Below, in pieces: positions 55,627-64,000 of a DNA stretch of 64,000 nucleotides. The DNA is from Actibacterium lipolyticum. GTDB lineage: Bacteria > Pseudomonadota > Alphaproteobacteria > Rhodobacterales > Rhodobacteraceae. A program made the translations under genes and the position numbers. The stretch lies in NCBI RefSeq assembly GCF_900184935.1, contig NZ_FXYE01000001.1:1116001-1180000 (forward strand), written 5' to 3'. The notes beneath the pieces were generated by a model that searched no databases, was not told where the DNA came from, and saw only the letters and a list, made by a program, of their open reading frames with translations. The number at the start of each line of letters is the position of its first letter. The first letter of the stretch is position 1.

Positions 55627-57798
55627 ATGACAAGCATCATCCTCTTCGCTCCGCTGGTCGGGGCCATCATCTGCGGCTTTGGCTGGAAGATTATCGGTGA
55701 AAAGGCCGCCATGTGGGTCGCCACCGGGTTCCTGTTCCTTGCTGCGTTTCTAAGCTGGGTCGTGTTCCTGTCTTTCGACGGGCACATGGAGCAAATCCAG
55801 ATCCTGCGCTGGATCGAAAGTGGCACGCTGTCGACCGACTGGTCCATCCGTCTTGACCGCATGACCGCGATCATGCTGATCGTTGTGACGACCGTGTCTT
55901 CCTTGGTTCACCTCTATAGCTTTGGCTACATGGATCACGATCCACAGTGGGGCGAGGGCGAGACTTACAAGCCGCGCTTCTTTGCCTATCTGTCGTTCTT
56001 TACGTTTGCCATGCTTATGCTGGTGACGTCTGACAACTTGGTTCAGATGTTCTTTGGCTGGGAAGGCGTTGGCGTTGCCTCGTATCTGTTGATTGGTTTC
56101 TACTGGAAGAAGCCATCGGCGGGCGCGGCTGCGATGAAAGCGTTCATTGTGAACCGGGTGGGTGACTTCGGTTTCGCGCTTGGCATCTTTGCTCTCTACT
56201 TCCTTGTCGACAGCGTCGCGTTTGACGATGTGTTCGCGGCGGCCCCGGCTTTGGCTGAGATGCAGCTGACCTTCTTGTGGAGAGACTGGAACGCGGCCAA
56301 CGTGATTGCATTCCTTCTGTTTGTCGGCGCGATGGGTAAATCGGCTCAGCTGATCCTGCACACATGGTTGCCTGACGCGATGGAAGGCCCGACACCTGTG
56401 TCGGCTTTGATCCACGCGGCGACGATGGTTACTGCTGGTGTCTTCCTGGTGTGCCGCATGTCGCCACTGATGGAATACGCACCTGAAACGATGGCGTTTG
56501 TGACCTTCCTTGGCGCAACCACCGCGTTTTTCGCGGCGACCGTTGGCCTTGTGCAGAACGACATCAAACGCGTGATCGCATATTCAACCTGTTCGCAGCT
56601 TGGCTATATGTTTGTGGCGGCTGGCGTCGGTGTTTATTCGGCCGCGATGTTCCACCTGCTGACGCACGCGTTCTTTAAGGCGATGTTGTTCCTTGGCGCG
56701 GGTTCGGTCATCCACGCGATGCACCACGAACAAGACATGCGCAACTATGGTGATCTGCGTAAGAAGATTCCTTATACCTTCTGGGCGATGATGATCGGTA
56801 CGTTGGCTATTACCGGCGTTGGTATTCCGCTGACGACAATCGGCTTCGCGGGCTTCCTATCTAAAGATGCGATCATCGAAAGCGCCTATGCTGGTACCCA
56901 AGGTGGCTACGCGTTCTGGATGTTGGTTATCGCCGCACTGTTCACCAGCTTCTATAGCTGGCGCCTGATGTTCATGACGTTCTATGGCAAAGCCCGTGGC
57001 GACAAGCACACGCACGACCACGCGCACGAAAGCCCGAAGGTCATGTTGATCCCGCTGGGTGTTCTGGCGATTGGCGCTGTCTTTTCTGGCATGGTGTTCT
57101 ATGGCGGGTTCTTTGGCGACCACGATAAGGTCAACAAGTTCTTCGGTATTCCTGCCCATCATGAAACTGCTGATGCAGGTCACGGTGCCGAAACGGATAC
57201 TCATGGTGCGGTCGAAACCCATGCGGTTGCTGACGACCATGCTGTGGCCGACACGCATGCGGATGACGCGCATGGTGATGATCACGCAACGACGATGGCA
57301 GACGAAGGTCATGCTGTGGTTGCTGCGGCCCATCACGGTACGGCACCCGTCGGCGCGATTTATATGAGCCCGGACAACCACGTGATGGACGACGCGCACC
57401 ACGCCCCGAAATGGGTTAAGGTTTCGCCGTTCATCGCAATGCTGATCGGTCTGGCAACAGCCTATCTGTTCTATATCGTGAACCCGGCGCTGCCCAAGCG
57501 CTTGGCCGAAAGCCAGCGCCCGCTGTACCTGTTCCTGCTGAACAAATGGTACTTTGACGAGGTGTACGACTTCTTGTTCGTTCGCCCCGCTAAATGGCTT
57601 GGCGACTTCCTGTGGAGGAGGGGCGACGGAAACATCATCGACGGGTCGATCAACGGCGTGGCGATGGGGATCATCCCTTTCTTCACACGGCTCGCGGGGC
57701 GCGCTCAGTCTGGCTACTTGTTCCACTACGCGTTCGCGATGGTTATCGGAATTGCAGTCCTTGTCACTTGGATGTCTATCAGCGGAGGGGCTGAGTGA
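55627..57798 (+). CDS. nuoL: NADH-quinone oxidoreductase subunit L
   Basis: A 723-residue antiporter-like proton-pumping subunit with the long lateral helix at the C-terminus. [20 protein letters not shown] and the [20 protein letters not shown] segments carry the conserved Glu, Lys and His. It is about 110 residues longer than E. coli NuoL owing to loops, chiefly a His/Asp/Ala-rich insert at about residues 510-594 with 15 histidines, and a second cluster KHTHDHAHE at about 460. The insert may bind metal or simply be flexible. nuoM starts on its stop (TGATG). Confidence 0.97.
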   Translation: MTSIILFAPLVGAIICGFGWKIIGEKAAMWVATGFLFLAAFLSWVVFLSFDGHMEQIQILRWIESGTLSTDWSIRLDRMTAIMLIVVTTVSSLVHLYSFGYMDHDPQWGEGETYKPRFFAYLSFFTFAMLMLVTSDNLVQMFFGWEGVGVASYLLIGFYWKKPSAGAAAMKAFIVNRVGDFGFALGIFALYFLVDSVAFDDVFAAAPALAEMQLTFLWRDWNAANVIAFLLFVGAMGKSAQLILHTWLPDAMEGPTPVSALIHAATMVTAGVFLVCRMSPLMEYAPETMAFVTFLGATTAFFAATVGLVQNDIKRVIAYSTCSQLGYMFVAAGVGVYSAAMFHLLTHAFFKAMLFLGAGSVIHAMHHEQDMRNYGDLRKKIPYTFWAMMIGTLAITGVGIPLTTIGFAGFLSKDAIIESAYAGTQGGYAFWMLVIAALFTSFYSWRLMFMTFYGKARGDKHTHDHAHESPKVMLIPLGVLAIGAVFSGMVFYGGFFGDHDKVNKFFGIPAHHETADAGHGAETDTHGAVETHAVADDHAVADTHADDAHGDDHATTMADEGHAVVAAAHHGTAPVGAIYMSPDNHVMDDAHHAPKWVKVSPFIAMLIGLATAYLFYIVNPALPKRLAESQRPLYLFLLNKWYFDEVYDFLFVRPAKWLGDFLWRRGDGNIIDGSINGVAMGIIPFFTRLAGRAQSGYLFHYAFAMVIGIAVLVTWMSISGGAE

Positions 57799-59339
57799 TG
57801 GAAAACCTTCTTTCTATGATCACCTTCATCCCGCTGATCGCGGCACTTGTGCTGGCGTTCTTCCTGCGGGGTGATGATGAGGCTGCACAGCGTAACGCCA
57901 AGTGGGTCGCGCTGATCACTACGTCTTTTGTCTTCTTGGTATCGCTTTTCGTGCTGTTCGGGTTTGACCCGGCAGACACCGGTTTCCAGTTCGTGGAAGA
58001 GCGTGACTGGCTGATGGGCATGAAATACAAGATGGGTGTCGATGGAATCTCTGTCTTGTTTGTGATGCTGACGACCTTCCTGATGCCGATCACCATTGCG
58101 TCGTGCTGGAGCGTTACGTTCCGCGTTAAGGAATATATGATCGCCTTCTTGCTGCTGGAAACGCTGATGCTTGGCGTGTTCTGTGCGCTGGATCTGGTAC
58201 TGTTCTATCTGTTCTTCGAAGGCGGCCTGATCCCGATGTTCCTGATCATCGGTATCTGGGGCGGTAAGAACCGCATCTATGCGTCTTTCAAGTTCTTCCT
58301 CTACACCTTCCTTGGTTCGGTTCTGATGCTGGTCGCGATGATCGCGATGTTCATGGAGGCCGGAACAACCGACATTCCAACGCTGCTTACTCACGAATTC
58401 TCATCCGGCACGATGAGCGTGATGGGCTGGCAGATTGTTGGTGGCATGCAAACGCTGCTGTGGTTGGCCTTCTTCGCAAGCTTTGCGGTAAAAATGCCGA
58501 TGTTCCCAGTGCACACTTGGCTGCCCGATGCGCACGTTCAGGCTCCGACAGCGGGTTCCGTTGTTCTGGCCGCGATCCTGTTGAAGATGGGCGGCTACGG
58601 CTTCCTGCGCTTCAGCCTTCCAATGTTCCCGATTGCCTCTGACCTGTTGGCACCGCTGGTTCTGTGGATGTCTGCCATCGCCATCGTCTACACCTCGCTT
58701 ATCGCGTTGGCGCAGAGCGATATGAAAAAGCTGATCGCTTATTCGTCTGTGGCTCACATGGGTTATGTGACGATGGGTATCTTCGCGGCGAACCAGCAGG
58801 GCATCGATGGCGCGATCTTCCAGATGATTAGCCACGGCTTTGTATCTGGCGCGTTGTTCCTGTGTGTTGGCGTGATCTATGACCGTATCCACACACGTGA
58901 GATTGACGCCTATGGCGGCCTTGTGAACCGCATGCCGGCCTATGCGCTGATCTTCATGCTGTTCACGATGGCAAACGTTGGCCTTCCGGGGACCTCGGGC
59001 TTTGTGGGTGAATTCCTGACGCTGATGGGTGTGTTCCAGGTCAACACTTGGGTTGCGGCTGTTGCGACGTCGGGTGTTATTCTGTCGGCCTGCTACGCGC
59101 TTTGGCTGTACCGCCGGGTCGTGTTTGGCGACCTGATCAAGGAAAGCCTGCGTTCGATCACCGATATGACAACGCGCGAACGTGCAATCTTTGCACCGCT
59201 TGTCTTCATGACACTGCTTTTGGGCGTCTATCCCAGCCTTGTGACCGATATCATCGGCCCCTCGGTTGAGGCGCTTGTTTCTAACCACCAGACGGCCGTC
59301 CTGCACAGTGACGCTGCTGTCCAGCTTGCTCAGCACTGA
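57798..59339 (+). CDS. nuoM: NADH-quinone oxidoreductase subunit M
   Basis: A 513-residue antiporter-like subunit with about 14 helices. [20 protein letters not shown] gives the pumping Glu, [20 protein letters not shown] and [18 protein letters not shown] the lysines and His of the proton channel. The ATG at 57798 overlaps the nuoL stop, with ggagg upstream; a GTG one codon earlier is less likely. Confidence 0.98.
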   Translation: MENLLSMITFIPLIAALVLAFFLRGDDEAAQRNAKWVALITTSFVFLVSLFVLFGFDPADTGFQFVEERDWLMGMKYKMGVDGISVLFVMLTTFLMPITIASCWSVTFRVKEYMIAFLLLETLMLGVFCALDLVLFYLFFEGGLIPMFLIIGIWGGKNRIYASFKFFLYTFLGSVLMLVAMIAMFMEAGTTDIPTLLTHEFSSGTMSVMGWQIVGGMQTLLWLAFFASFAVKMPMFPVHTWLPDAHVQAPTAGSVVLAAILLKMGGYGFLRFSLPMFPIASDLLAPLVLWMSAIAIVYTSLIALAQSDMKKLIAYSSVAHMGYVTMGIFAANQQGIDGAIFQMISHGFVSGALFLCVGVIYDRIHTREIDAYGGLVNRMPAYALIFMLFTMANVGLPGTSGFVGEFLTLMGVFQVNTWVAAVATSGVILSACYALWLYRRVVFGDLIKESLRSITDMTTRERAIFAPLVFMTLLLGVYPSLVTDIIGPSVEALVSNHQTAVLHSDAAVQLAQH

Positions 59340-59350
59340 AGGGGAGAGTG

Positions 59351-60793
59351 ATGATCTCTGCCGATATCAACGTCGTTCTTCCTGAAATTCTGCTGGCGCT
59401 ATTTGCCATGGCGGCTCTGCTGTTTGGCGTCTACACGGGCAAGGACAAGACCGCGCCGTTGCTGGTCTATCTTACGTCTTTTGTCCTTGTCGCGCTGGCC
59501 ATTTGGGTTGGGTTTAGCGGTGCGGGCACCGAAACCGCATTCAACGGTGCATTCATCGATGATGGCTTCGCACGGTTTGCAAAAGTTGTGATCCTGCTGT
59601 CGGGCGCTGCGGTGCTTTTGATGGCGCAGGAATACATGCTTCGTCAGGGCCTGCTCCGGTTCGAATACCCCGTTCTCGTTTCGCTGGCGATTGTCGGCAT
59701 GATGATGATGGTGTCCGCGGGCGACCTGATGGCGCTTTACATGGGGCTAGAGCTTCAGTCGCTGGCGCTTTACGTCGTTGCATCGCTGCGCCGCGACAGT
59801 GCCAAGTCGACCGAGGCAGGTTTGAAATACTTCGTCCTTGGCGCGCTAAGCTCGGGTATGCTGCTGTACGGTGCATCGCTGACCTACGGTTACACCGGTA
59901 CGACGCTGTTTAGCGGCATCATCGGTACCATCGGCGAAGAGGGGATCTCCCTTGGTCTGCTGTTTGGTCTGGTGTTCCTGATCACTGGCCTTGCGTTCAA
60001 AGTGTCGGCTGTGCCGTTCCACATGTGGACACCTGACGTTTATGAAGGTTCGCCCACCCCGGTCACGGCGTTCTTCGCGACCGCACCTAAGATGGCTGCG
60101 ATGGGCCTGTTTGCACGCGTCATGTTCGATGCGTTCGGTAATGCGACTCATGACTGGGGGCAGGTTGTTGCCCTGTTGTCGGTTCTGTCGATGTTCCTTG
60201 GTGCGGTTGCCGCTATCGGCCAGACCAACATCAAACGCCTGATGGCCTATTCTTCGATTGCTCACATGGGCTTTGCGTTGATGGGGCTTGCTGCGGGCAC
60301 CGCTGGTGGCGTTCAGGCGATGCTGATCTATATGGCGATCTATGTGACGATGAACGTCGGCACATTTGCCTTTGTCCTGAGCATGGAAAAAGACGGCCAG
60401 CCGGTGACCGACATCGCGTCGCTGAACATGTATTCCAAACGCGAGCCGCTTCGTGCGCTTGCGATGCTGGTGCTGTTGTTCAGCCTTGCCGGTGTTCCGC
60501 CAATGGTGGGTTTCTTCGGTAAGTTCTATGTGTTGATGGCTGCCGTTGACGCCGGGTATATGTGGCTGGCGATTGCTGGTGTTATCGCGTCCGTGATTGG
60601 CGCGTTCTATTACCTGCGCATCGTGTTCTACATGTATTTCGGAGACGAGCAGAAAGCCGGCCTTGATGGCACGATGAACCCGGTTCTGTGGGGCTTTCTG
60701 ATGGCATCTGCCGCTGTCATGCTGGTTGGTGTGATCAACCTGTTCGGCATCGAAGGCCTAGCGCTGAGCGCGGCAGAGACCCTTGTCAATTGA
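59351..60793 (+). CDS. nuoN: NADH-quinone oxidoreductase subunit N
   Basis: A 480-residue antiporter-like subunit. [20 protein letters not shown] holds the pumping Glu, and [20 protein letters not shown] and [20 protein letters not shown] the channel residues. The ATG at 59351 follows ggggagag. Last nuo gene; its end overlaps birA by 11 bases. Confidence 0.98.
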   Translation: MISADINVVLPEILLALFAMAALLFGVYTGKDKTAPLLVYLTSFVLVALAIWVGFSGAGTETAFNGAFIDDGFARFAKVVILLSGAAVLLMAQEYMLRQGLLRFEYPVLVSLAIVGMMMMVSAGDLMALYMGLELQSLALYVVASLRRDSAKSTEAGLKYFVLGALSSGMLLYGASLTYGYTGTTLFSGIIGTIGEEGISLGLLFGLVFLITGLAFKVSAVPFHMWTPDVYEGSPTPVTAFFATAPKMAAMGLFARVMFDAFGNATHDWGQVVALLSVLSMFLGAVAAIGQTNIKRLMAYSSIAHMGFALMGLAAGTAGGVQAMLIYMAIYVTMNVGTFAFVLSMEKDGQPVTDIASLNMYSKREPLRALAMLVLLFSLAGVPPMVGFFGKFYVLMAAVDAGYMWLAIAGVIASVIGAFYYLRIVFYMYFGDEQKAGLDGTMNPVLWGFLMASAAVMLVGVINLFGIEGLALSAAETLVN

Positions 60794-61538
60794 TCCTTGG
60801 CCTGCAGGCTATGCCCGGGTTGAGCTGCAAGAGATTGACAGCACCAACGCCGAGGCTGCCCGCAGGGTCCAAGACCTGACTGGCCCAACATGGATACTTG
60901 CCCATCGTCAGACCGCCGGGCGCGGTCGGCGAGGGCGGGCTTGGGCCGACCCCGCAGGCAACTTTTCCGCAACATTGGTGCAACGCCCCGGCGGCCCGCC
61001 TGAACAGGTGGCGTTACGCTCGTTCGTGGCTTCTTTGGCGTTGTTTGACGCCTTTGTTGCTGCGACTGGCCGTGCGAATTCCTTTTCACTGAAATGGCCC
61101 AATGATGTGCTGCTGAATGGCGGCAAAGTCGCAGGTATCCTGCTGGAAAGCGTGGGCAACAGCGTCAGTGTTTCCCATCTTGCCATTGGCATCGGGGTGA
61201 ACTTGGCGAACACGCCCACCGGCCCGCAAGTTGAGGCCCGCGCGGTTCCACCCGTTAGCCTGCTGTCAGAGACGGGCTCCGTTGTCACACCGTCTGAATT
61301 TCTTGATCTGCTCGCCCCGGCCTATGCGCGTCACGAACAGCGCTTTTCGACATATGGCTTCGCCCCGATCCGCGAGGCGTGGATGCAACGCGCCGCCAAA
61401 GTGGGCGAAGTGATCACCGCGCGCACCGCCACGGAAGAGTTTACCGGCACCTTTGAGGCAGTAGACGAAACCGGCAATCTGATACTAAAGACAGCGCAAA
61501 GCCGCCGCGCCATCGCTGCTGCGGATGTGTTCTTTTAA
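60783..61538 (+). CDS. birA: Biotin-[acetyl-CoA-carboxylase] ligase
   Basis: A 251-residue class I (non-regulatory) biotin protein ligase without the DNA-binding domain of E. coli BirA. The catalytic loop is [20 protein letters not shown], and [20 protein letters not shown] the biotin/ATP site; a small C-terminal SH3-like domain follows. It begins [11 protein letters not shown] shortly after the start, and the only start codon that keeps the fold is the TTG at 60783, within the end of nuoN. It attaches biotin to carrier lysines, including that of MccA in this window. Confidence 0.93.
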   Translation: MSIDPWPAGYARVELQEIDSTNAEAARRVQDLTGPTWILAHRQTAGRGRRGRAWADPAGNFSATLVQRPGGPPEQVALRSFVASLALFDAFVAATGRANSFSLKWPNDVLLNGGKVAGILLESVGNSVSVSHLAIGIGVNLANTPTGPQVEARAVPPVSLLSETGSVVTPSEFLDLLAPAYARHEQRFSTYGFAPIREAWMQRAAKVGEVITARTATEEFTGTFEAVDETGNLILKTAQSRRAIAAADVFF

Positions 61539-61549
61539 AGGAGGGGCCC

Positions 61550-62329
61550 ATGCTGCTCTGTATTGACTGCGGAAATACCAACACCGTCTTTTCGATATGG
61601 GATGGGACGCAGTTCCTGTGCACCCTGCGGACCTCAACCGAACATCAGCGGACGGCGGACCAATATTACGTATGGTATTCCACGCTGATCGAACATCACG
61701 GCATCCCTGCGGACATTACGGATGTCATCATCTCGTCCACGGTGCCGCGCGTTGTGTTCAACTTGCGGGTTTTTGCGGATCGGTATTTCAACACGCGCCC
61801 GATCGTCGTGGGGAAGGCTGAATGTTTGCTGCCACACGATCCCCGCGTGGACGAAGGCACCGCAGTTGGCCCCGACCGGCTGGTCAACACCGCCGGGGCG
61901 TTCGATCGCCATGGCGGCAATTTGATCGTCGTCGATTTCGGCACTGCGACAACCTTTGATGTGGTGGCCGAAGATGGGGCCTATATCGGTGGGGTGATCG
62001 CCCCCGGCGTAAACCTAAGCCTAGAGGCCTTGCACATGGCCGCGGCTGCCTTGCCCCATGTCGATGTGACGAAGCCGCCTGCCGTAATCGGAACCAACAC
62101 CGTGGCCTGTATGCAATCCGGTATCTTCTGGGGCTATGTCGGTCTGGTTCGCGGCATCTCCGAGCAAATTCGCGCGGAATATGATAAACCTATGAAAGTC
62201 ATCGGGACTGGGGGCCTTGCGTCATTGTTTGCGCAGGGCGACGGGCTATTTGACACAATCGAAGATGATCTAACGATGCACGGTCTAACCGTGATTCACG
62301 CCTATAATGAGGAAAACGGGGCGCTATGA
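61550..62329 (+). CDS. coaX: Type III pantothenate kinase
   Basis: A 259-residue cytosolic enzyme for the first step of CoA synthesis. CIDCGNTNTVFSIWDG is the first phosphate loop with its Asp, GPDRLVNTAGA the pantothenate site, and VVDFGTATTFDVVAEDG the second phosphate motif. Type III kinases are not inhibited by CoA. ggagggg precedes the ATG, and the RNase J gene overlaps its stop (ATGA). Confidence 0.96.
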   Translation: MLLCIDCGNTNTVFSIWDGTQFLCTLRTSTEHQRTADQYYVWYSTLIEHHGIPADITDVIISSTVPRVVFNLRVFADRYFNTRPIVVGKAECLLPHDPRVDEGTAVGPDRLVNTAGAFDRHGGNLIVVDFGTATTFDVVAEDGAYIGGVIAPGVNLSLEALHMAAAALPHVDVTKPPAVIGTNTVACMQSGIFWGYVGLVRGISEQIRAEYDKPMKVIGTGGLASLFAQGDGLFDTIEDDLTMHGLTVIHAYNEENGAL

Positions 62330-63996
62330 GCAGCAACCGACTAATTTACCTTCCCCTCGGCGGTGCCGGGGAAATTGGGATGAACGCCTATGTCTATGGC
62401 TATGGCCCAAAGGATAATGAGCGGCTGATCCTCGTCGATCTGGGCGTGACTTTTCCCGACATGGAAAGCAGCCCCGGCGTCGATCTGATCTTCGCCGATA
62501 TCGCCTGGCTGGAAGAGCGTGCAGACCGTTTGGAAGCCATCTTTATCACCCACGCCCATGAAGACCACGTTGGCGCGCTGGGGCATTTGTGGCCGCGTCT
62601 GAAGGCGCCGGTTTATACGCGTGCGTTCACCGGCAACATCGCCGTGCGCAAGTTGGAAGAGCGCGGCGTTGACCCGGCCTGCGTGAATATCGTGACGGCC
62701 TATCCCGAAACGATTGAGGCAGGGCCATTCACGGTGTCGTTCTTGCCTGTGTCCCATTCGATTCCGGAAAGTTCGGGCATGGTGATCGATACGCCAGCGG
62801 GCCGTATCGTGCATTCCGGCGATTTCAAACTGGACCGTAACCCAGTGGTGGGCGAGGCATTCGATCCCGATTTGTGGGCCTCAATCGCGGGCGATGGCAT
62901 CAAGGCGCTGACATGTGATTCCACCAACGTGTTCTCACCCGCTGCGGGCCGCTCGGAATCGACGGTTGGCCCGGCGATCCGCCAGCTTGTTGAAAAGTCA
63001 TCGGGTATGGTGGTTGCCACCACATTCGCATCCAACATCGCACGTGTGAAAACCTTGGCCGAGGCCGGGCGTGATGCGGGGCGTTCCATTGTTCTGCTGG
63101 GGCGCGCGATGCGCCGCATGGTTGAGGCGGGCGTTCAAAGCGGTGTGTTGAACAATTTCCCCACAACCGTGTCACCCGAAGATGCCATCAGCATTCCGCG
63201 CGAAAACCTGATGCTGCTTGTCACGGGCAGTCAGGGCGAGCGGCGCGCAGCCTCCGCGCAGCTAAGCCGGGGCAAATACCTTGGCCTGACGATGAAAGAG
63301 GGGGACACGTTCCTGTTTTCATCCAAGACCATTCCGGGGAACGAACGTGGGGTGCTGAGCATCGTTAACGCGTTCAGCCAGATGGGCGTGGATGTCGTGG
63401 ATGATGCGGCTGACCTTTATCACGTGTCGGGCCATGCAAACCGCCCCGACCTTGAGGCGGTTCATAAAATCATGAAACCTCAGATGGTTATCCCGATGCA
63501 CGGCGAACACCGCCACCTGCGAGAGCACGTGAAACTGGCCGGCGAAAACGGATTTCCAGCAATTATCGCCACCAACGGCACAATGCTTGACCTGACCGGT
63601 GATGAGCCGCGCGTGGTTGAACATATCGAATCCGGGCGGACCTATCTGGACGGCAAAATCCAGATCGGCGCGTTGGACGGTGTCGTGCGGGATCGTATCA
63701 GAATGGCGCTGAACGGCCTGATCCTTGTCACGCTGATCGTGGACGAAGACGACGAGCCGCTGGGCGAACCATGGGTGGAAATCAAAGGTCTTCCGCAGCA
63801 GGGCAATTCAAACGCGCCGCTGGCTGAAGTGCTGGAAGGGGATCTGGCCCAGCTGCTTGGCCGTGCCGACGACAAAACGTTGCGCGATGACGACAAGCTG
63901 GAAGAGGCCCTGCGCCGCCGTACGCGTCAGGTGGCATTGGATGAGATCGGGCGTAAGCCTGAAGTCATCGTCGTTGTCAGCAGGTTGATGGCTTAA
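62326..63996 (+). CDS. rnj: Ribonuclease J
   Basis: A 556-residue metallo-beta-lactamase/beta-CASP nuclease that matures and degrades RNA, with endo- and 5'-exonuclease activity. FITHAHEDHVGALGHLW is the metal-binding motif 2; HSIPESSGMVIDTPAGRIVHSGDFK brings further ligands (not all shown), and FHVSGHANRPD-type sequence (LYHVSGHANRPDLEAV) the beta-CASP His. PQMVIPMHGEHRHLREH follows. The C-terminal domain ends at VVVSRLMA. It closes the visible run, 4 bases before the window edge. Confidence 0.95.
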   Translation: MSSNRLIYLPLGGAGEIGMNAYVYGYGPKDNERLILVDLGVTFPDMESSPGVDLIFADIAWLEERADRLEAIFITHAHEDHVGALGHLWPRLKAPVYTRAFTGNIAVRKLEERGVDPACVNIVTAYPETIEAGPFTVSFLPVSHSIPESSGMVIDTPAGRIVHSGDFKLDRNPVVGEAFDPDLWASIAGDGIKALTCDSTNVFSPAAGRSESTVGPAIRQLVEKSSGMVVATTFASNIARVKTLAEAGRDAGRSIVLLGRAMRRMVEAGVQSGVLNNFPTTVSPEDAISIPRENLMLLVTGSQGERRAASAQLSRGKYLGLTMKEGDTFLFSSKTIPGNERGVLSIVNAFSQMGVDVVDDAADLYHVSGHANRPDLEAVHKIMKPQMVIPMHGEHRHLREHVKLAGENGFPAIIATNGTMLDLTGDEPRVVEHIESGRTYLDGKIQIGALDGVVRDRIRMALNGLILVTLIVDEDDEPLGEPWVEIKGLPQQGNSNAPLAEVLEGDLAQLLGRADDKTLRDDDKLEEALRRRTRQVALDEIGRKPEVIVVVSRLMA

Positions 63997-64000
63997 GAAG

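Overview
The window looks like a chromosomal segment of a Rhodobacterales (Roseobacter-type) alphaproteobacterium. Support for this comes from a nuo operon interrupted by small accessory genes, a periplasmic molybdenum hydroxylase pair, DUF5333/DUF5337-type proteins, a liu (leucine degradation) operon, an RTX protein, and GC-rich codon use with overlapping ATGA/TAATG junctions. No IS element, phage, CRISPR array, tRNA or rRNA was seen.

Region 1 (1-9,250): the left edge cuts a large RTX/PA14 calcium-binding secreted protein on the minus strand (about 913 codons visible). It is followed by a kynureninase/GNAT pair, an isoprenylcysteine methyltransferase-like membrane protein, the pntAB transhydrogenase operon with a clear terminator, and a small secreted protein of unknown function closed by its own terminator.

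Region 2 (9,250-23,100): a Tat-exported molybdopterin hydroxylase large subunit with its 2Fe-2S subunit, a DUF3422 protein, a YeeE/YedE thiosulfate-transport-like protein, and a five-gene peptide-type ABC transporter. The transporter diverges from two M20 amidohydrolases (an ArgE-like and a hippurate-hydrolase-like enzyme), which suggests uptake and deacylation of peptides or acyl-amino acids.

Region 3 (23,200-33,400): a small secreted protein, moaA, a lipoprotein, an acyl-CoA synthetase, alkD, glmS-glmU (amino-sugar synthesis), a phosphoglycolate phosphatase-like HAD enzyme, a DegT-type aminotransferase and a CreA-family protein.

Region 4 (33,440-41,485): a leucine degradation operon: isovaleryl-CoA dehydrogenase, both methylcrotonyl-CoA carboxylase subunits, HMG-CoA lyase and methylglutaconyl-CoA hydratase. 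DUF1622, SNase-like and GST genes are interleaved. Its promoter carries a TGAACA-N2-CGTTCA dyad at the same offset as a TGAACA-N2-TGTTCA dyad before the acyl-CoA synthetase 8 kb upstream, which suggests a shared regulator.

Region 5 (41,700-64,000): the complete complex I operon nuoA-N, with inserted genes for a sulfotransferase, two small secreted proteins, a membrane protein with an Ala/Lys/Asp hexapeptide repeat, an EF-hand-like loop and a helix-hairpin-helix (HhH) domain, DUF5337, DUF3291, a 103-residue unknown and a carboxymuconolactone decarboxylase-like protein. NuoE carries a C-terminal copy of the same HhH domain. birA, coaX and a ribonuclease J gene follow in one run; BirA would biotinylate the carboxylase encoded in region 4.

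The least explained material is the accessory content of the nuo operon (duplicated HhH domain, sulfotransferase, in-operon hairpins, a possible micro-ORF) and the shared dyad of the two acyl-CoA promoters.
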